A stretch of DNA of 64,000 bases from Paenibacillus kribbensis (GCF_002240415.1 NZ_CP020028.1:811501-875500); one strand, 5' to 3'; shown: positions 36,154-45,530, counted from the stretch's first letter. Program-made: numbers and translations. Notes: generated by a model from the letters alone, not told the origin.

Positions 36154-37065
36154 ATGAAAAAAAACCGTCTGGGCTCTTCGGATTTGCTGGTAGGCGAGAT
36201 TGGCTTGGGATGTATGTCGATCGGCACGGAGGAGCAGCAGGGGATTTACCTGATACATGAAGCGCTGGACAAGGGTGTAAATCTGCTGGATACAGCCGAT
36301 CTGTACCATTACGGGCGCAATGAGGAAATTGTCGGTGCAGCGATCCGTGGGCGACGGCAGGATGTCATCCTGGCGACCAAGGTTGGCAATCGGCGCATAC
36401 CGGGGCAGGAGGGCTGGGGATGGGACCCGTCCAAGCCATATATCCTGTCTGCGGTCAAAGAGAGCCTGCGCCGCCTTGGAACGGACTATATCGACCTGTA
36501 CCAGCTTCATGGGGGAACGATTGGCGATCCAATGGACGAAACGATTGAGGCCTTTGAACAGCTCAAAAGAGAGGGCGTTATCCGCTATTATGGCATTTCT
36601 TCGATTCGTCCTCACGTCATTCGAGAATATGCCCAACGCTCGAATATCGTCAGTGTCATGAACCAATATAGTTTGTTGGATCGGCGTGCAGAGGAAGAGG
36701 TGCTGCCTTTGCTACATGAACGGGGAATCAGTGTGATTGCACGCGGGCCTGTCGCCAGCGGCGTATTGGCTGATGGAGGGGAAGAAAAGGCAGCCAAGGG
36801 CTATCTGGACTATGAGGAAGCGGAGCTGCTGGACGTGCGGAAGCAATTAAAGGCATTCGCAGGGGCAGATCGCAGCATGGGGCAGACAGCTATCCGTTAC
36901 AGCCTGTCTCATCCGGCTGTCGCTGCTGTCATCCCGGGTGCAAGCTCATTGGCACAATTGGAGCATAATACCGCAGCAGCGGATATCTCGCCGCTAACCG
37001 GACAGGAGCGGCAGACACTGCAGCAAATCAGCCGGGCCAATCGTTATGATGCACAGTACCGCTGA
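36154..37065 (+). CDS. Aldo/keto reductase
   Basis: 303-aa NAD(P)H-dependent oxidoreductase of the AKR superfamily. The catalytic tetrad is visible: Asp46 and Tyr51 in LLDTADLYHYG, Lys76 in ILATKVG and His119 in LYQLHGG. The C-terminal cofactor-binding stretch AVIPGASSLAQLEHN is present. It resembles the YqkF/YccK group. The substrate is unknown and the gene stands alone, after GTGAGGG. Confidence 0.9.
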   Translation: MKKNRLGSSDLLVGEIGLGCMSIGTEEQQGIYLIHEALDKGVNLLDTADLYHYGRNEEIVGAAIRGRRQDVILATKVGNRRIPGQEGWGWDPSKPYILSAVKESLRRLGTDYIDLYQLHGGTIGDPMDETIEAFEQLKREGVIRYYGISSIRPHVIREYAQRSNIVSVMNQYSLLDRRAEEEVLPLLHERGISVIARGPVASGVLADGGEEKAAKGYLDYEEAELLDVRKQLKAFAGADRSMGQTAIRYSLSHPAVAAVIPGASSLAQLEHNTAAADISPLTGQERQTLQQISRANRYDAQYR

Positions 37066-37090
37066 TAAGTTCAACGTGTACTTGTCCCAG

Positions 37091-37118
37091 TTGCAATATA
37101 TGAAAGAATCATTACAAT
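37091..37118 (+). promoter_or_regulatory. Promoter of the thioredoxin-like gene
   Basis: TTGCAA, 16 bp, TACAAT; 78 bp before the ATG. Confidence 0.5.
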
Positions 37119-37196
37119 ATAAGAATAAGCTCAGGTTTATCATCCATATTTGAGTATGGAGAGGTTCATAAATACACCCTAAGGAGGGGCACACGC

Positions 37197-37523
37197 ATGG
37201 AACGCATTGAATCACAGCAGCAATATCAGGACTTGATTAACGGTGACGGCCTGACCGTCGTAAAATTTGATACAACCTGGTGTCCGGATTGCAAGACACT
37301 GGATCAATTCATGGACGGTATTATTGAGAAAAACGCAGATAAACGCTTCTTTGCGCTCGATGCCGAGAAATTCCAGCCGATTGCCGAGGAAAATCAGGTG
37401 CGCGGTATTCCAAGCCTGCTTGTTTTCTGCAACGGCGAAAAAATTGCTCATTTGCACAGCAAATACGCCAAAACACCAGCACAAGTTTCCGAGTATCTGA
37501 CCACGCTGGAATCCAAACAATAA
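37197..37523 (+). CDS. Thioredoxin-like protein (YtpP-type)
   Basis: 108 aa, thioredoxin fold, with a redox-active WCPDC (Cys29, Cys32) in place of WCGPC and a cis-proline in VRGIPSLLVF. There is no signal peptide. The length and motif resemble B. subtilis YtpP, a protein linked to bacillithiol chemistry. AAGGAGGGG lies upstream. Monocistronic. Confidence 0.88.
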   Translation: MERIESQQQYQDLINGDGLTVVKFDTTWCPDCKTLDQFMDGIIEKNADKRFFALDAEKFQPIAEENQVRGIPSLLVFCNGEKIAHLHSKYAKTPAQVSEYLTTLESKQ

Positions 37524-37591
37524 TCTGTACGCAGGCTTCAAGCATGGAATGAACGTATGTACATTTTAGTAAATATGGCTTCAGTGTAATC

Positions 37592-37645
37592 AAAAAGGGG
37601 ATATCCCATGGCAGATGATTTATGCCATGCGGATATCCCTTTTTG
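37592..37645. terminator. Bidirectional terminator
   Basis: AAAAAGGGG-ATATCC-CATGGCA pairs with TGCCATG-GGATAT-CCCTTTTT. It separates the convergent thioredoxin-like and uppP genes. Confidence 0.9.
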
Positions 37646-37668
37646 AATGTAAAGCAACAAATAATGGC

Positions 37669-38466
37669 TTACAAAATAATGAAGAAGAACACAGCCGCCA
37701 GTACGAAGCGGTAGATGGCGAATGAGGTCAGGCTCAAGCGTTTGAGCAGACCGAGGAATGTTTTGATCGCCAGCATTCCGACGATAAATGCGGTAATAAA
37801 GCCGGCCGCGAACACTGGAAAATCGCTCATGGACAGATGATCCATACTTTTGATCATATCAATGCCTGATGCGCCCAGCATGACTGGAACAGATACCAGA
37901 AATGTAAATTCTGCGGCTGCCGTATGACTCACACGTGCGAATAAACCCCCGGACATGGTTGAGCCTGAACGGGAGAAGCCTGGCCATAGAGCCAGAACCT
38001 GAAACAAACCAATCGTAAATGCTTGTTTGTACGTAATTTCATCGATGGTTTGTGATTTAATAGGCGGATGGAATTTTTCAGCGGCGATCATCAGCAGGCC
38101 CCCGATAACCAAACTGTACAATACGGTTTCAGGACCAAACAGGTATTGTTTGATTACATCGCGGAACAGTACGCCAATCAGCCCCGCAGGGATCATGGCC
38201 AAAATAATATGCAGCAGATTAAGGCGTGGCTGGGATGAAGTTCTGCGTCTGAAATCAAACAAACTCAGGAATCTGCGCCAATACAATACGACAACCGCCA
38301 TTACAGCACCTAGCTGCACGATGACCTCAAACGTTTTGACCGTATCATTCTCTGTGTTGAGCCCGAGCAGATCAGCTGTCAGGATCATGTGACCCGTCGA
38401 AGAGACCGGCAAAAACTCTGTCAGTCCTTCAATAATTCCCATAATAATAGATGATAAAATATCCAC
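37669..38466 (-). CDS. uppP: Undecaprenyl-diphosphatase
   Basis: 265-aa BacA-family membrane phosphatase that recycles undecaprenyl pyrophosphate to the monophosphate for cell-wall and glycan synthesis and can confer bacitracin tolerance. Motifs [15 protein letters not shown] near the N-terminus and [13 protein letters not shown] in the middle are the two catalytic regions, and about eight hydrophobic helices follow the family pattern. It starts with GTG at 38466, with AAGGAGGAAC on its strand. It may be cotranscribed with the CNNM gene upstream (63 bp gap holding a hairpin). Confidence 0.95.
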   Translation of the reverse strand: MDILSSIIMGIIEGLTEFLPVSSTGHMILTADLLGLNTENDTVKTFEVIVQLGAVMAVVVLYWRRFLSLFDFRRRTSSQPRLNLLHIILAMIPAGLIGVLFRDVIKQYLFGPETVLYSLVIGGLLMIAAEKFHPPIKSQTIDEITYKQAFTIGLFQVLALWPGFSRSGSTMSGGLFARVSHTAAAEFTFLVSVPVMLGASGIDMIKSMDHLSMSDFPVFAAGFITAFIVGMLAIKTFLGLLKRLSLTSFAIYRFVLAAVFFFIIL

Positions 38467-38496
38467 TTTACTAGTTCCTCCTTACACGCGTACAGG

Positions 38497-38524
38497 GCAA
38501 ACGACCTGAGTCGTTTGCCCTAAA
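38497..38524 (-). other. Hairpin between the CNNM gene and uppP
   Basis: AGGGCAAACGAC / GTCGTTTGCCCT is a perfect 12-bp stem with a 4-nt loop. It has no T-run on the minus strand, so it looks like a processing or stability element rather than a full terminator. Confidence 0.55.
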
Positions 38525-38529
38525 ATATG

Positions 38530-39903
38530 TCATTCAGATTCCGTTTCTAATTCCGATATCGGAGATTTCTGGTGTAAAATAATTTCCACCCGACGAATAC
38601 GATTTTTACCCATTTCACGAATGATAAATTTCACATCATCTTCTATGAATTCCTTGCCCTGTCTCGGTTCTGGAACCCGGCTATACACCCACCCTCCGAC
38701 AGTATCCACGTCTTCATCGTCCAATGCCATGCCAGTCAAATCACTCAGATCGGAAAGCAATACTTTACCATCCATCAAATAACTGTTTTCCGTCAGTTTC
38801 TCGATTTCCTTCCGTTCATCCTTGTCAAATTCGTCTCGGATTTCGCCAACAATTTCCTCCAAAATGTCCTCAATGGTAATGAGACCGGAGGTTCCGCCGT
38901 ATTCATCGACGAGAAGAGCGATATGAACCTGCTCCTTCTGCATGCGTTTCAGCAGCGTGTTAACGGGCATAACCTCGGGAACGGTCAAGATCGGCTGAAT
39001 CAGACTATCGAAAACAAGCTCCGGATTGCGATCATACTCAAGGAACAGCTGCTTGGTATTAATCATACCGATGATCTGATCCTTGCTGTCTGTCGCCACC
39101 GGAAAACGGGTATACTGCTCTTCATGAATAGTCAGCATGTTTTCTTTCAGCGAGCGATTCGTAAACAAGCATACCATATCTGTACGTGGCACCATAATTT
39201 CCTTGGCGACGGTCTCGTCAAAAGCAAAGATCCGATTCACGTAGCCATATTCGGTGTTATTGATCTTACCACTTTCCACGCTTTCGGACAAAATGATTTG
39301 AATTTCCTCCTGAGAATGCGCTTCTTCATGTTCGCTTGCCGGTTGAAGACCGAACAGACGAACCAGACGGTTGGCCGAGCCGTTCAGGAGCCAGATAAAC
39401 GGATACATAATCCGGTTAAACCACACGATAACGGGGGAGGTTAAGAGGCTGATGGCCTCCGCTTTGCGGATAGCCAATGTTTTGGGAGCCAGTTCACCGA
39501 TCACCACGTGCAGGTAAGTTACAATGATAAATGAAATAATAAAGGCCAGGATATGTGAAAAATCCCCATTGATGTTGAGCTGTTGAAAGAGAGGCTCCAG
39601 CAATTTGACCACGGTCGGTTCACCGAGCCAGCCGAGTCCCAGAGCTGTAATCGTAATACCAAGCTGACAGGCGGACAGGTAGCCATCCAGATTATTGACG
39701 ACCTTTTGTAACGCCAGTGCATTTTTACGGTTTTCCGCTACCAGCTGATCGACCCGGCTGGAACGGATTTTAATGATCGCAAACTCGGTAGCTACGAAGA
39801 AAGCACTAAATAAAATCAACACCGCAAACAAAAATAGACTGACACCTATACCCATATAATCTTCACTCATCCCTTTTTCGTTCAATTTTTTTAGGAACTC
39901 CAT
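38530..39903 (-). CDS. CNNM/CorC-type membrane protein (DUF21, two CBS, CorC_HlyC)
   Basis: Up to 457 aa. Residues about 15-200 form a DUF21 transmembrane domain (FSAFFVATEFAIIKIRSSRVDQL). Two CBS domains follow (about 220-345: IMVPRTDMVCLFTNRS and LLKRMQKEQVHIALLVDEYGGTSG). The C-terminal CorC/HlyC domain ends near 445. B. subtilis relatives are linked to Mg2+ efflux and resistance. The start is uncertain: the promoter leaves at most about 13 nt of leader before the ATG at 39903 and no ribosome site; TTG 39885 (TGGAG upstream) or ATG 39870 are alternatives. An operator shared with the divergent DUF1836 gene overlaps its start. Confidence 0.9.
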   Translation of the reverse strand: MEFLKKLNEKGMSEDYMGIGVSLFLFAVLILFSAFFVATEFAIIKIRSSRVDQLVAENRKNALALQKVVNNLDGYLSACQLGITITALGLGWLGEPTVVKLLEPLFQQLNINGDFSHILAFIISFIIVTYLHVVIGELAPKTLAIRKAEAISLLTSPVIVWFNRIMYPFIWLLNGSANRLVRLFGLQPASEHEEAHSQEEIQIILSESVESGKINNTEYGYVNRIFAFDETVAKEIMVPRTDMVCLFTNRSLKENMLTIHEEQYTRFPVATDSKDQIIGMINTKQLFLEYDRNPELVFDSLIQPILTVPEVMPVNTLLKRMQKEQVHIALLVDEYGGTSGLITIEDILEEIVGEIRDEFDKDERKEIEKLTENSYLMDGKVLLSDLSDLTGMALDDEDVDTVGGWVYSRVPEPRQGKEFIEDDVKFIIREMGKNRIRRVEIILHQKSPISELETESE

Positions 39904-39906
39904 TTT

Positions 39907-39922
39907 AAGTTCACTTGAACTT
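39907..39922 (-). promoter_or_regulatory. AGTTCA-NN-TGAACT operator, CNNM side
   Basis: AAGTTCACTTGAACTT has perfect 7-bp arms with a 2-nt centre. On the minus strand its AGTTCA core begins 1 nt after the -10 box of the CNNM promoter. The same element is at 40069-40082. Confidence 0.7.
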
Positions 39923-39951
39923 ATTGTAAGAACTTAAAAGAAAATATACAA
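39923..39951 (-). promoter_or_regulatory. Sigma-A promoter of the CNNM gene
   Basis: On the minus strand: TTGTAT (39951-39946), 17 bp, TACAAT (39928-39923). Confidence 0.65.
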
Positions 39952-40038
39952 GGTTCATATGGAATCGTGGCAGGTCGCTTGCCGCCAATTTGCACGGAAA
40001 ACATGGCATAAAAGAACCCGCACGGCTCATTGCTTCAC

Positions 40039-40067
40039 TTTACAAGCCTAGTTCAAGAGCGTATGAT
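40039..40067 (+). promoter_or_regulatory. Sigma-A promoter of the DUF1836 gene
   Basis: TTTACA (40039-40044), 17 bp, TATGAT (40062-40067). Confidence 0.7.
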
Positions 40068-40068
40068 G

Positions 40069-40082
40069 AGTTCAAATGAACT
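40069..40082 (+). promoter_or_regulatory. AGTTCA-NN-TGAACT operator, DUF1836 side
   Basis: AGTTCA-AA-TGAACT begins 1 nt after the -10 box, the same geometry as at the divergent CNNM promoter. Confidence 0.7.
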
Positions 40083-40109
40083 TGAAATGTGATAAAGGGA
40101 GGAAAGCAG

Positions 40110-40901
40110 ATGGAGTCTTTTACCCTCACTCGCCGTGATATGGCCCATTTGCTGCTGGCCATGGAAGGCCGCCGCGAATTGCAGCCTCTGGCCGTTCTTC
40201 AGGATGCCTGGAGACGCACTCATAGTCGTTCCGGCAGTACCATGCCGACATTCTTGTATACGGAAGTGACGCCTGTGCTGGATAAAATCATCAAGGGCAA
40301 GCACAGCGCCGCCTTTTCGCTTCAGGAGATCGTTTCTCTAGGTCAATTGGTCGAGTATAGCCATGTCTCGCTGGCCTCCATGCAAAATTGGGTCAAACGT
40401 GATTTCAAGGAGTTTCTCGGCGCTCCGAAGATCGGCAAAAAATACTCGGTCAACCAGGCAGCCATTTTGCTCATTGTGGAGGATTTAAAATCATGCCTTG
40501 ATTTTGAATCCATCCGGCAGTTGTTTCATATCCTGTTCCAACAGCCGGAAGATGATACAGATGATCTGATTCAGCCAGTGGATTTGTACGCCGCGTATTC
40601 AACTTTGTTTGAGGAACTGGATGCGAATGGAGATCAATTGCTGGATGTGACAGGAGTTGGACATGCAAAAGAAAACGGGAATTTCAGTACAGTACAGCAG
40701 CGTCAGGAAGGCGCCACAGAGGAACTGCTGGTTCAGGCGGCAGATCAATACACCAGTCGTTTACCGTATTTGACTACCAATCAGCGTGAGGCGGTACGTA
40801 ATACGCTGCTGGTAGCAGCGGTAGCGGTGCAAAACAGTTATTTCTTGTCCATGGCACGCCGGTATGTGAATGCGACGTTGTTTCTGGACTTTCAAGGTTA
40901 G
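40110..40901 (+). CDS. DUF1836 protein with MerR-like DNA-binding region
   Basis: 263 aa from the ATG at 40110 (AGGGAGGA 7 bp upstream). The N-terminal 150 residues are DUF1836, a MerR-like helical domain: LPTFLYTEV-like stretch, then QLVEYSHVSLASMQNWVKRD and KYSVNQAAILLIVEDLKSCLDFESI. The C-terminal 100 residues are acidic, then helical. The function is not established. Its likely DNA-binding nature and the palindrome just after its own -10 box suggest autorepression together with the divergent CNNM gene. Confidence 0.8.
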   Translation: MESFTLTRRDMAHLLLAMEGRRELQPLAVLQDAWRRTHSRSGSTMPTFLYTEVTPVLDKIIKGKHSAAFSLQEIVSLGQLVEYSHVSLASMQNWVKRDFKEFLGAPKIGKKYSVNQAAILLIVEDLKSCLDFESIRQLFHILFQQPEDDTDDLIQPVDLYAAYSTLFEELDANGDQLLDVTGVGHAKENGNFSTVQQRQEGATEELLVQAADQYTSRLPYLTTNQREAVRNTLLVAAVAVQNSYFLSMARRYVNATLFLDFQG

Positions 40902-40904
40902 ATC

Positions 40905-40938
40905 AGGATTGGCGCTAGAAGCCGATCCTCTTTTTTTG
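40905..40938 (+). terminator. Terminator after the DUF1836 gene
   Basis: AGGATTGGC / GCCGATCCT with a 7-nt loop and T7. Confidence 0.88.
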
Positions 40939-41102
40939 CCCTTTTTCGAGTATATCTACCCTTTTGGTGACTGAAAAAGTATACAAAAGAGGTATATACA
41001 CTAAAACGCTGTCAAAGATACAATAAACATATATAATCCAGCAATTGGAAAAAGATTGAATATCACTTCCAAAGCTTCTGGATACTCACAGGAGGTAATG
41101 GC

Positions 41103-42044
41103 ATGTCCGATGTCTCCATCATCATTTGCACCCGCAACCGGATCGAAGACCTGACACGCTGTATACAGTCTATTGCAGCACAGCAGCAGCTGGAGCATAC
41201 GGCTGTAGAATTGCTGATTGTTGATGACGGTGATATTTCCGGCAGGCAGGTCGAGCAATATCGTGACATGGTATCCGGGTTGCCCCAAGGCGTTCTGAAG
41301 TATCATAAAAAAACTCGTCCCGGTGTTTGGCTATCCCGCTATGAAGCCTTGTCTCTCGTGCGGTATGATATCGTGCTGTATTTTGACGATGATGCCGAGC
41401 TGGACGATCAACTCTATATCCGGCGCTTGCTCGATACCTATGATCAGGATAAGACGATTGTGGGTGTTGGAGGGATTGCAAAGGGACTACATTCGAGCCG
41501 GGCAGGAAAGCTGCTGGGCGTTTTGACATTTCAGATGTCCCCATCCCTCGGCAAACTTTCACCCAGCAGTCTGGCAGGTTCATTACTGCGTTGGAGCGAA
41601 GCAACGGAGATATTTGACACCGAATTTTTTCATGGCTGCAATATGTCATTCCGAAAGGATGCGCTGCGGGATATGAAGCCATATCCGTGGATGACCAGCT
41701 ATGCTGTGGCTGACGATCTGTACATGTGCCAGCTGGCGAGCCGTTACGGCAAGCTCGTTATCAATCCCGATTTAACCATCATCCATCACGAATCTCCAAG
41801 CTCGCGTGATAAGGCGGGCAAGGTAGCCAAGGCTACAGCGATCAACCACTATTATTTTCTCGCTCTGAAAAAGGCAGGAGCCATTCGGTATGGAGCTCTT
41901 TTATGGACCTTATCCTACTTGATGCTCAAAGAAACGCTGCGCCGCAATTTTAATGCCGCAGACGGATACAGGCAGGGGGTGTTGTTCATTCTGAACCCGC
42001 GCAAGCAAAAATACAACGAGTATTTAGGCCCGGCGGTTCAGTAA
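41103..42044 (+). CDS. Glycosyltransferase family 2 (first copy)
   Basis: 313-aa GT-A glycosyltransferase. The N-terminal SIIICTRNRIEDLTRCIQS and LLIVDDGD bind the nucleotide, YFDDDAEL is the DXD-type metal motif and EFFHGCNMSFRKDAL forms the acceptor-side loop. A hydrophobic patch near 250-290 may associate with the membrane. AGGAGG precedes the ATG. The next gene is a close paralogue in tandem. Substrates are unknown; the cluster suggests surface glycan synthesis. Confidence 0.88.
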   Translation: MSDVSIIICTRNRIEDLTRCIQSIAAQQQLEHTAVELLIVDDGDISGRQVEQYRDMVSGLPQGVLKYHKKTRPGVWLSRYEALSLVRYDIVLYFDDDAELDDQLYIRRLLDTYDQDKTIVGVGGIAKGLHSSRAGKLLGVLTFQMSPSLGKLSPSSLAGSLLRWSEATEIFDTEFFHGCNMSFRKDALRDMKPYPWMTSYAVADDLYMCQLASRYGKLVINPDLTIIHHESPSSRDKAGKVAKATAINHYYFLALKKAGAIRYGALLWTLSYLMLKETLRRNFNAADGYRQGVLFILNPRKQKYNEYLGPAVQ

Positions 42045-42080
42045 TCTGTTCTACACACATTTACAGGATAAAGGGGGAGT

Positions 42081-43037
42081 ATGATGTTAAGCTTGTCCAT
42101 TGCCCTGTGCACCCGAAATCGGATTGACGATCTGACCCGATGCATCAATTCAATCGCTATTGGCGGAGCACCGGAGGGATGTGAAACCGAGCTGTGGGTT
42201 ATCGACGATGGAGAACTGCCGAAGCATGTGCTGGAGCGTTATGAGCGGCAGCTGGGCAGAGCGGGTATTGCTTACCGATATCATCGCAAGGAGCAGCCGG
42301 GCTTATGGTTATCGCGTGTGAAGACGGTTGAGCTTGCGCGGGGTGACGTTATTTTGTTCCTTGATGATGATGTGGAGCTGCCGAGCAACTATTTGCATGA
42401 GTTAATGCATACTTATGAAACTTATCCGCAAGCTGCTGGTATCGGCGGCATTGCACAGGGAATGAGCAACAGCTTCATGGGGACGATTCGTTGCCTGCTG
42501 TCATTTCAGCAGTCTTTGTCCAAGGGCAGGCTGTCCCTCAGCGGTCAGTCCGGCTCGATGTACAACTGGCATAAGGCGAAGAAGACGTTCCGAACCGAGT
42601 TTTTCCATGGGTGTAATATGTCATTTCGCCGGGAGGCCATTCAAGGTCTGGAGCCGGTGCCCTGGCTGCAAAGCTATAGCGTAGGCGAGGATCTGTTGCT
42701 TTCGCGTATTGCGATGAAAAACGGCCCGTTGTACATCAATCCAGCGCTCACGCTGCTTCATCACGAATCGCCGTCCTCGCGCGACAATATGGAGCAGGTC
42801 ACTTATATGCGGGTGATGAATCATATTCATCTGCTGCGGGACGAGCGTTCCGGACCGATTGGTTATGCAGCGTTGTACTGGACGACATTATATCAGATTT
42901 TGAGAGAGAGACCTCGGAAAAATCATGCTGCCATTCAAGGCTACAGAAGAGCGCTGAAGGCGATCTTTTCAAGTCAAAAGGAGCCTCTTGGCGGAGGGCA
43001 GCTGCCTGAACGCAATTCCAAAAAAACGGCAGGTTGA
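42081..43037 (+). CDS. Glycosyltransferase family 2 (second copy)
   Basis: 318 aa, paralogous to the preceding product: CTRNRIDDLTRCINSIA, LFLDDDVELP, EFFHGCNMSFRREAI and LLHHESPSSRD all recur at matching positions. It starts at ATG 42081 (or 42084) after AAAGGGGGAG. Tandem duplication followed by divergence is likely, giving two transferases that add successive sugars. Confidence 0.88.
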   Translation: MMLSLSIALCTRNRIDDLTRCINSIAIGGAPEGCETELWVIDDGELPKHVLERYERQLGRAGIAYRYHRKEQPGLWLSRVKTVELARGDVILFLDDDVELPSNYLHELMHTYETYPQAAGIGGIAQGMSNSFMGTIRCLLSFQQSLSKGRLSLSGQSGSMYNWHKAKKTFRTEFFHGCNMSFRREAIQGLEPVPWLQSYSVGEDLLLSRIAMKNGPLYINPALTLLHHESPSSRDNMEQVTYMRVMNHIHLLRDERSGPIGYAALYWTTLYQILRERPRKNHAAIQGYRRALKAIFSSQKEPLGGGQLPERNSKKTAG

Positions 43038-43107
43038 TGGAGGTGCGGCGGAAGACGCGATGTGAGCAGAAAAGAGGGTTTAATAAGGAACGGGAGTTGG
43101 ACGTGAC

Positions 43108-44487
43108 ATGAGCACATGGACAGCAGCAAGGAAAGTATTCACGGGTGACAGTCTTGCCAAAACGATCATGCGTACGAGCTTTAACAATTTTTTTGTACTG
43201 ATCGTTACGACCCTGACCTCCATCCTGACCGCGCGTATGCTCGGAGTAGAGGGGAAAGGGGAACTGGCAGCGGTTCTGTTTTGGCCAACGCTGATCGGCA
43301 GTGTATTGAGCTTCGGCTTGCCCACGTCACTCATTTATAACATCAAGAAGAAAACAGGTACGACAGAAGAATTGCTGTCGCTGTCGCTGTGGATTCAGCT
43401 GCCTGCCAGTTTGCTGGCTGGGGCTGTGGCCTGGATATGCATGCCCATGTGGCTTAGTGGCTATGGGGCGGATATTATCCAGCTGTCTCAGCTCTATTGT
43501 GCCGCAGCGATACCGCTCGCGGTGCTTACAGCACTGACGACGGCTCTGTCGCAAGGGTTGGATCGCTTTAGCGTCTACAACGGCCTGCTGTTTTACTACC
43601 CGTTGTTGAACTTCATCGGCCTGGTGACACTGTGGTTGATGGGCTTGCTCAATGTCCAGCTGGCGGGGACGGTGAATTTTGCGGCAAGTCTCCTTGCGCT
43701 GATGTGGGCGTTCCTCCGTTTGAGAAAGCATATGAATTTGCGTGCTTTTCGCCCGTTTACCCGTCGCGAGGTGCTCCGCCCTTATTATAGCTATGGAGCG
43801 AGAGTCTACGGGATGGAGTTGATGGGGACCCTGTCCACACAAACGGACAAAATTGTCATTGTGGCGCTGCTGTCTCCCAAAGCCTTCGGTCTATACTCTG
43901 TTGTCTACGCCTTGTCGCGTGTGTTCAATGTGGTGCAAAATGCCGTCACTAACGTCACTTTTCCCAAGGTGACCGGGATGGAGCACAGCAAGATTGTCGA
44001 AACAGTGGGCCGTGCTTTCCGCATCTCGATGGCTGCCATGCTGATCGTCATTGTGCCCGCTCTCTTCATTGGACGCTATATGCTGGGTTTGCTGTACGGG
44101 CCCGCTTTTCTGGAAGCATCGCTAACGTTCTACCTGCTGTCATTGGAATGTATTATCGGTGGCGGCTCCTGGATTCTGGCTTCAGCCTTCAACGCGCTGG
44201 GTCGTCCGGGGCTTGTATTGTTCCGGCAAATTGTAGCCTACGCGATCACCGTCGGTCTGTTTTTTATTTGTACACCGATTTTCGGTCTGGACGGCATTGC
44301 CATTGCTTTGCTCGCAGGCGCTTGTATACGGCTGGCATTCTCATTATTTTCATTTCCTATGTTTTTTAATGTTCCGCTATCACGGATCGTTTTTGATAAA
44401 AGTGACATCACGTTTGTCATTCAGACCATACAAAAGAAGCGCAGGAAGGGAGAACTGAAAGATGCCGAATTCGCATCCCATGGCTAA
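43108..44487 (+). CDS. Polysaccharide flippase (Wzx/MATE-like)
   Basis: 459 aa with about 12-14 hydrophobic helices and the lipopolysaccharide/oligosaccharide flippase pattern: TSFNNFFVLIVTTLTSILTARMLGVEGKGELA at the start and QTDKIVIVALLSPKAFGLYSVVYALSRVF in the middle. It is expected to flip lipid-linked glycan units across the membrane. It overlaps the next gene by 26 bp. No Wzy polymerase is visible in the cluster. Confidence 0.88.
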   Translation: MSTWTAARKVFTGDSLAKTIMRTSFNNFFVLIVTTLTSILTARMLGVEGKGELAAVLFWPTLIGSVLSFGLPTSLIYNIKKKTGTTEELLSLSLWIQLPASLLAGAVAWICMPMWLSGYGADIIQLSQLYCAAAIPLAVLTALTTALSQGLDRFSVYNGLLFYYPLLNFIGLVTLWLMGLLNVQLAGTVNFAASLLALMWAFLRLRKHMNLRAFRPFTRREVLRPYYSYGARVYGMELMGTLSTQTDKIVIVALLSPKAFGLYSVVYALSRVFNVVQNAVTNVTFPKVTGMEHSKIVETVGRAFRISMAAMLIVIVPALFIGRYMLGLLYGPAFLEASLTFYLLSLECIIGGGSWILASAFNALGRPGLVLFRQIVAYAITVGLFFICTPIFGLDGIAIALLAGACIRLAFSLFSFPMFFNVPLSRIVFDKSDITFVIQTIQKKRRKGELKDAEFASHG

Positions 44488-45436
44488 ACTGAAAAATAAG
44501 CTGAGCGTCATTCTCGACGTAGTCCCTCAAGGCTCGAATATCATTTATGTCGACTATCCCGTTTATAATAATGGTGGGGATGTACTCATCATGAAAGGCA
44601 CCGAGGCATTTTTCAAGGATAACGGTATTCATGTCCGTGCCCGTTACAGCGCTATGGACATTCCCGATCAGCTTCACATTCCGGGCGACTGCATTATCGT
44701 GTGCCACGGCGGCGGCAATTTCGGCGATTTATACTTAAATCATCAAAATTTGCGAGAACGCATCGTTCGCGATTTCCCTAACCACCGAATTGTCATCATG
44801 CCACAGACGATTCACTTTCAGTCTGAACAGAAAGCCAATGAGGTCGCTGCCCTGTTCAATGGCCACCCCGATCTGCATATGTTTGTACGTGACACACGCT
44901 CTTATCAGTGGGCCAAGGACAAGCTGAATCAATGCAACATCACGTTATGTCCGGATATGGCACACCAACTCTGGCCATTAAAGCCGACTACGGAAACCGT
45001 GAAGGACGTACTGTACTTCCTGCGTACCGATATTGAAACGGTAGGGGGGCAAAAGAAATTTGACGACGAGGCCCATGCAGCCCATCGTCTGGATTGGGAC
45101 ACTTTGTTCACTCCGCTGGAGGTGAAGGGGATCGTCTACTTCCAAAAGTTTTACCGTTTGAATAAAAAAATCGGTGGACCATTGCCGACGCGCACCTTTT
45201 GGTACAAATACACGGACCATCTGATGAACAAAGCGGTCACGCTGTTCAGTTCTTACCGCGAGGTTCGTACCTCACGGCTGCACGGTCATATTCTGGCTTG
45301 TCTGCTCGATATGCCGCATATGGTTATTGATAATTCCTACGGAAAAAATTCTCAATATTATAATACCTGGACTCAGCCAAATCCCAAGGCGAGGCTGTTT
45401 AACGATGCACCTGAGGAATTAGAGCAGCCGTCTTAA
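44462..45436 (+). CDS. Polysaccharide pyruvyl transferase family protein
   Basis: 324 aa, CsaB/EpsO-like. The family signature is the early VDYPVYNNGGDVLIMKG, then CHGGGNFGDLY, a central MPQTIHF and the C-terminal RTSRLHGHILACLLDMP with the conserved Arg/His. Such enzymes add pyruvate ketals to sugars of exopolysaccharides or secondary cell-wall polymers. AAGGGAG lies 10 bp before the ATG. It is the last gene of the cluster, followed by a terminator. Confidence 0.88.
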   Translation: MPNSHPMAKLKNKLSVILDVVPQGSNIIYVDYPVYNNGGDVLIMKGTEAFFKDNGIHVRARYSAMDIPDQLHIPGDCIIVCHGGGNFGDLYLNHQNLRERIVRDFPNHRIVIMPQTIHFQSEQKANEVAALFNGHPDLHMFVRDTRSYQWAKDKLNQCNITLCPDMAHQLWPLKPTTETVKDVLYFLRTDIETVGGQKKFDDEAHAAHRLDWDTLFTPLEVKGIVYFQKFYRLNKKIGGPLPTRTFWYKYTDHLMNKAVTLFSSYREVRTSRLHGHILACLLDMPHMVIDNSYGKNSQYYNTWTQPNPKARLFNDAPEELEQPS

Positions 45437-45457
45437 TGTTAGGGAAAGTTATTTTCA

Positions 45458-45496
45458 AAAGCCTCCTGATCATTGAATTGATTTAGGAGGTTTTTG
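45458..45496 (+). terminator. Terminator of the glycan cluster
   Basis: AAAGCCTCCT pairs with AGGAGGTTTTT across a 17-nt loop. Confidence 0.7.
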
Positions 45497-45530
45497 TTTT
45501 CTTTCATATAGGGACGAAATTATTTCATGT

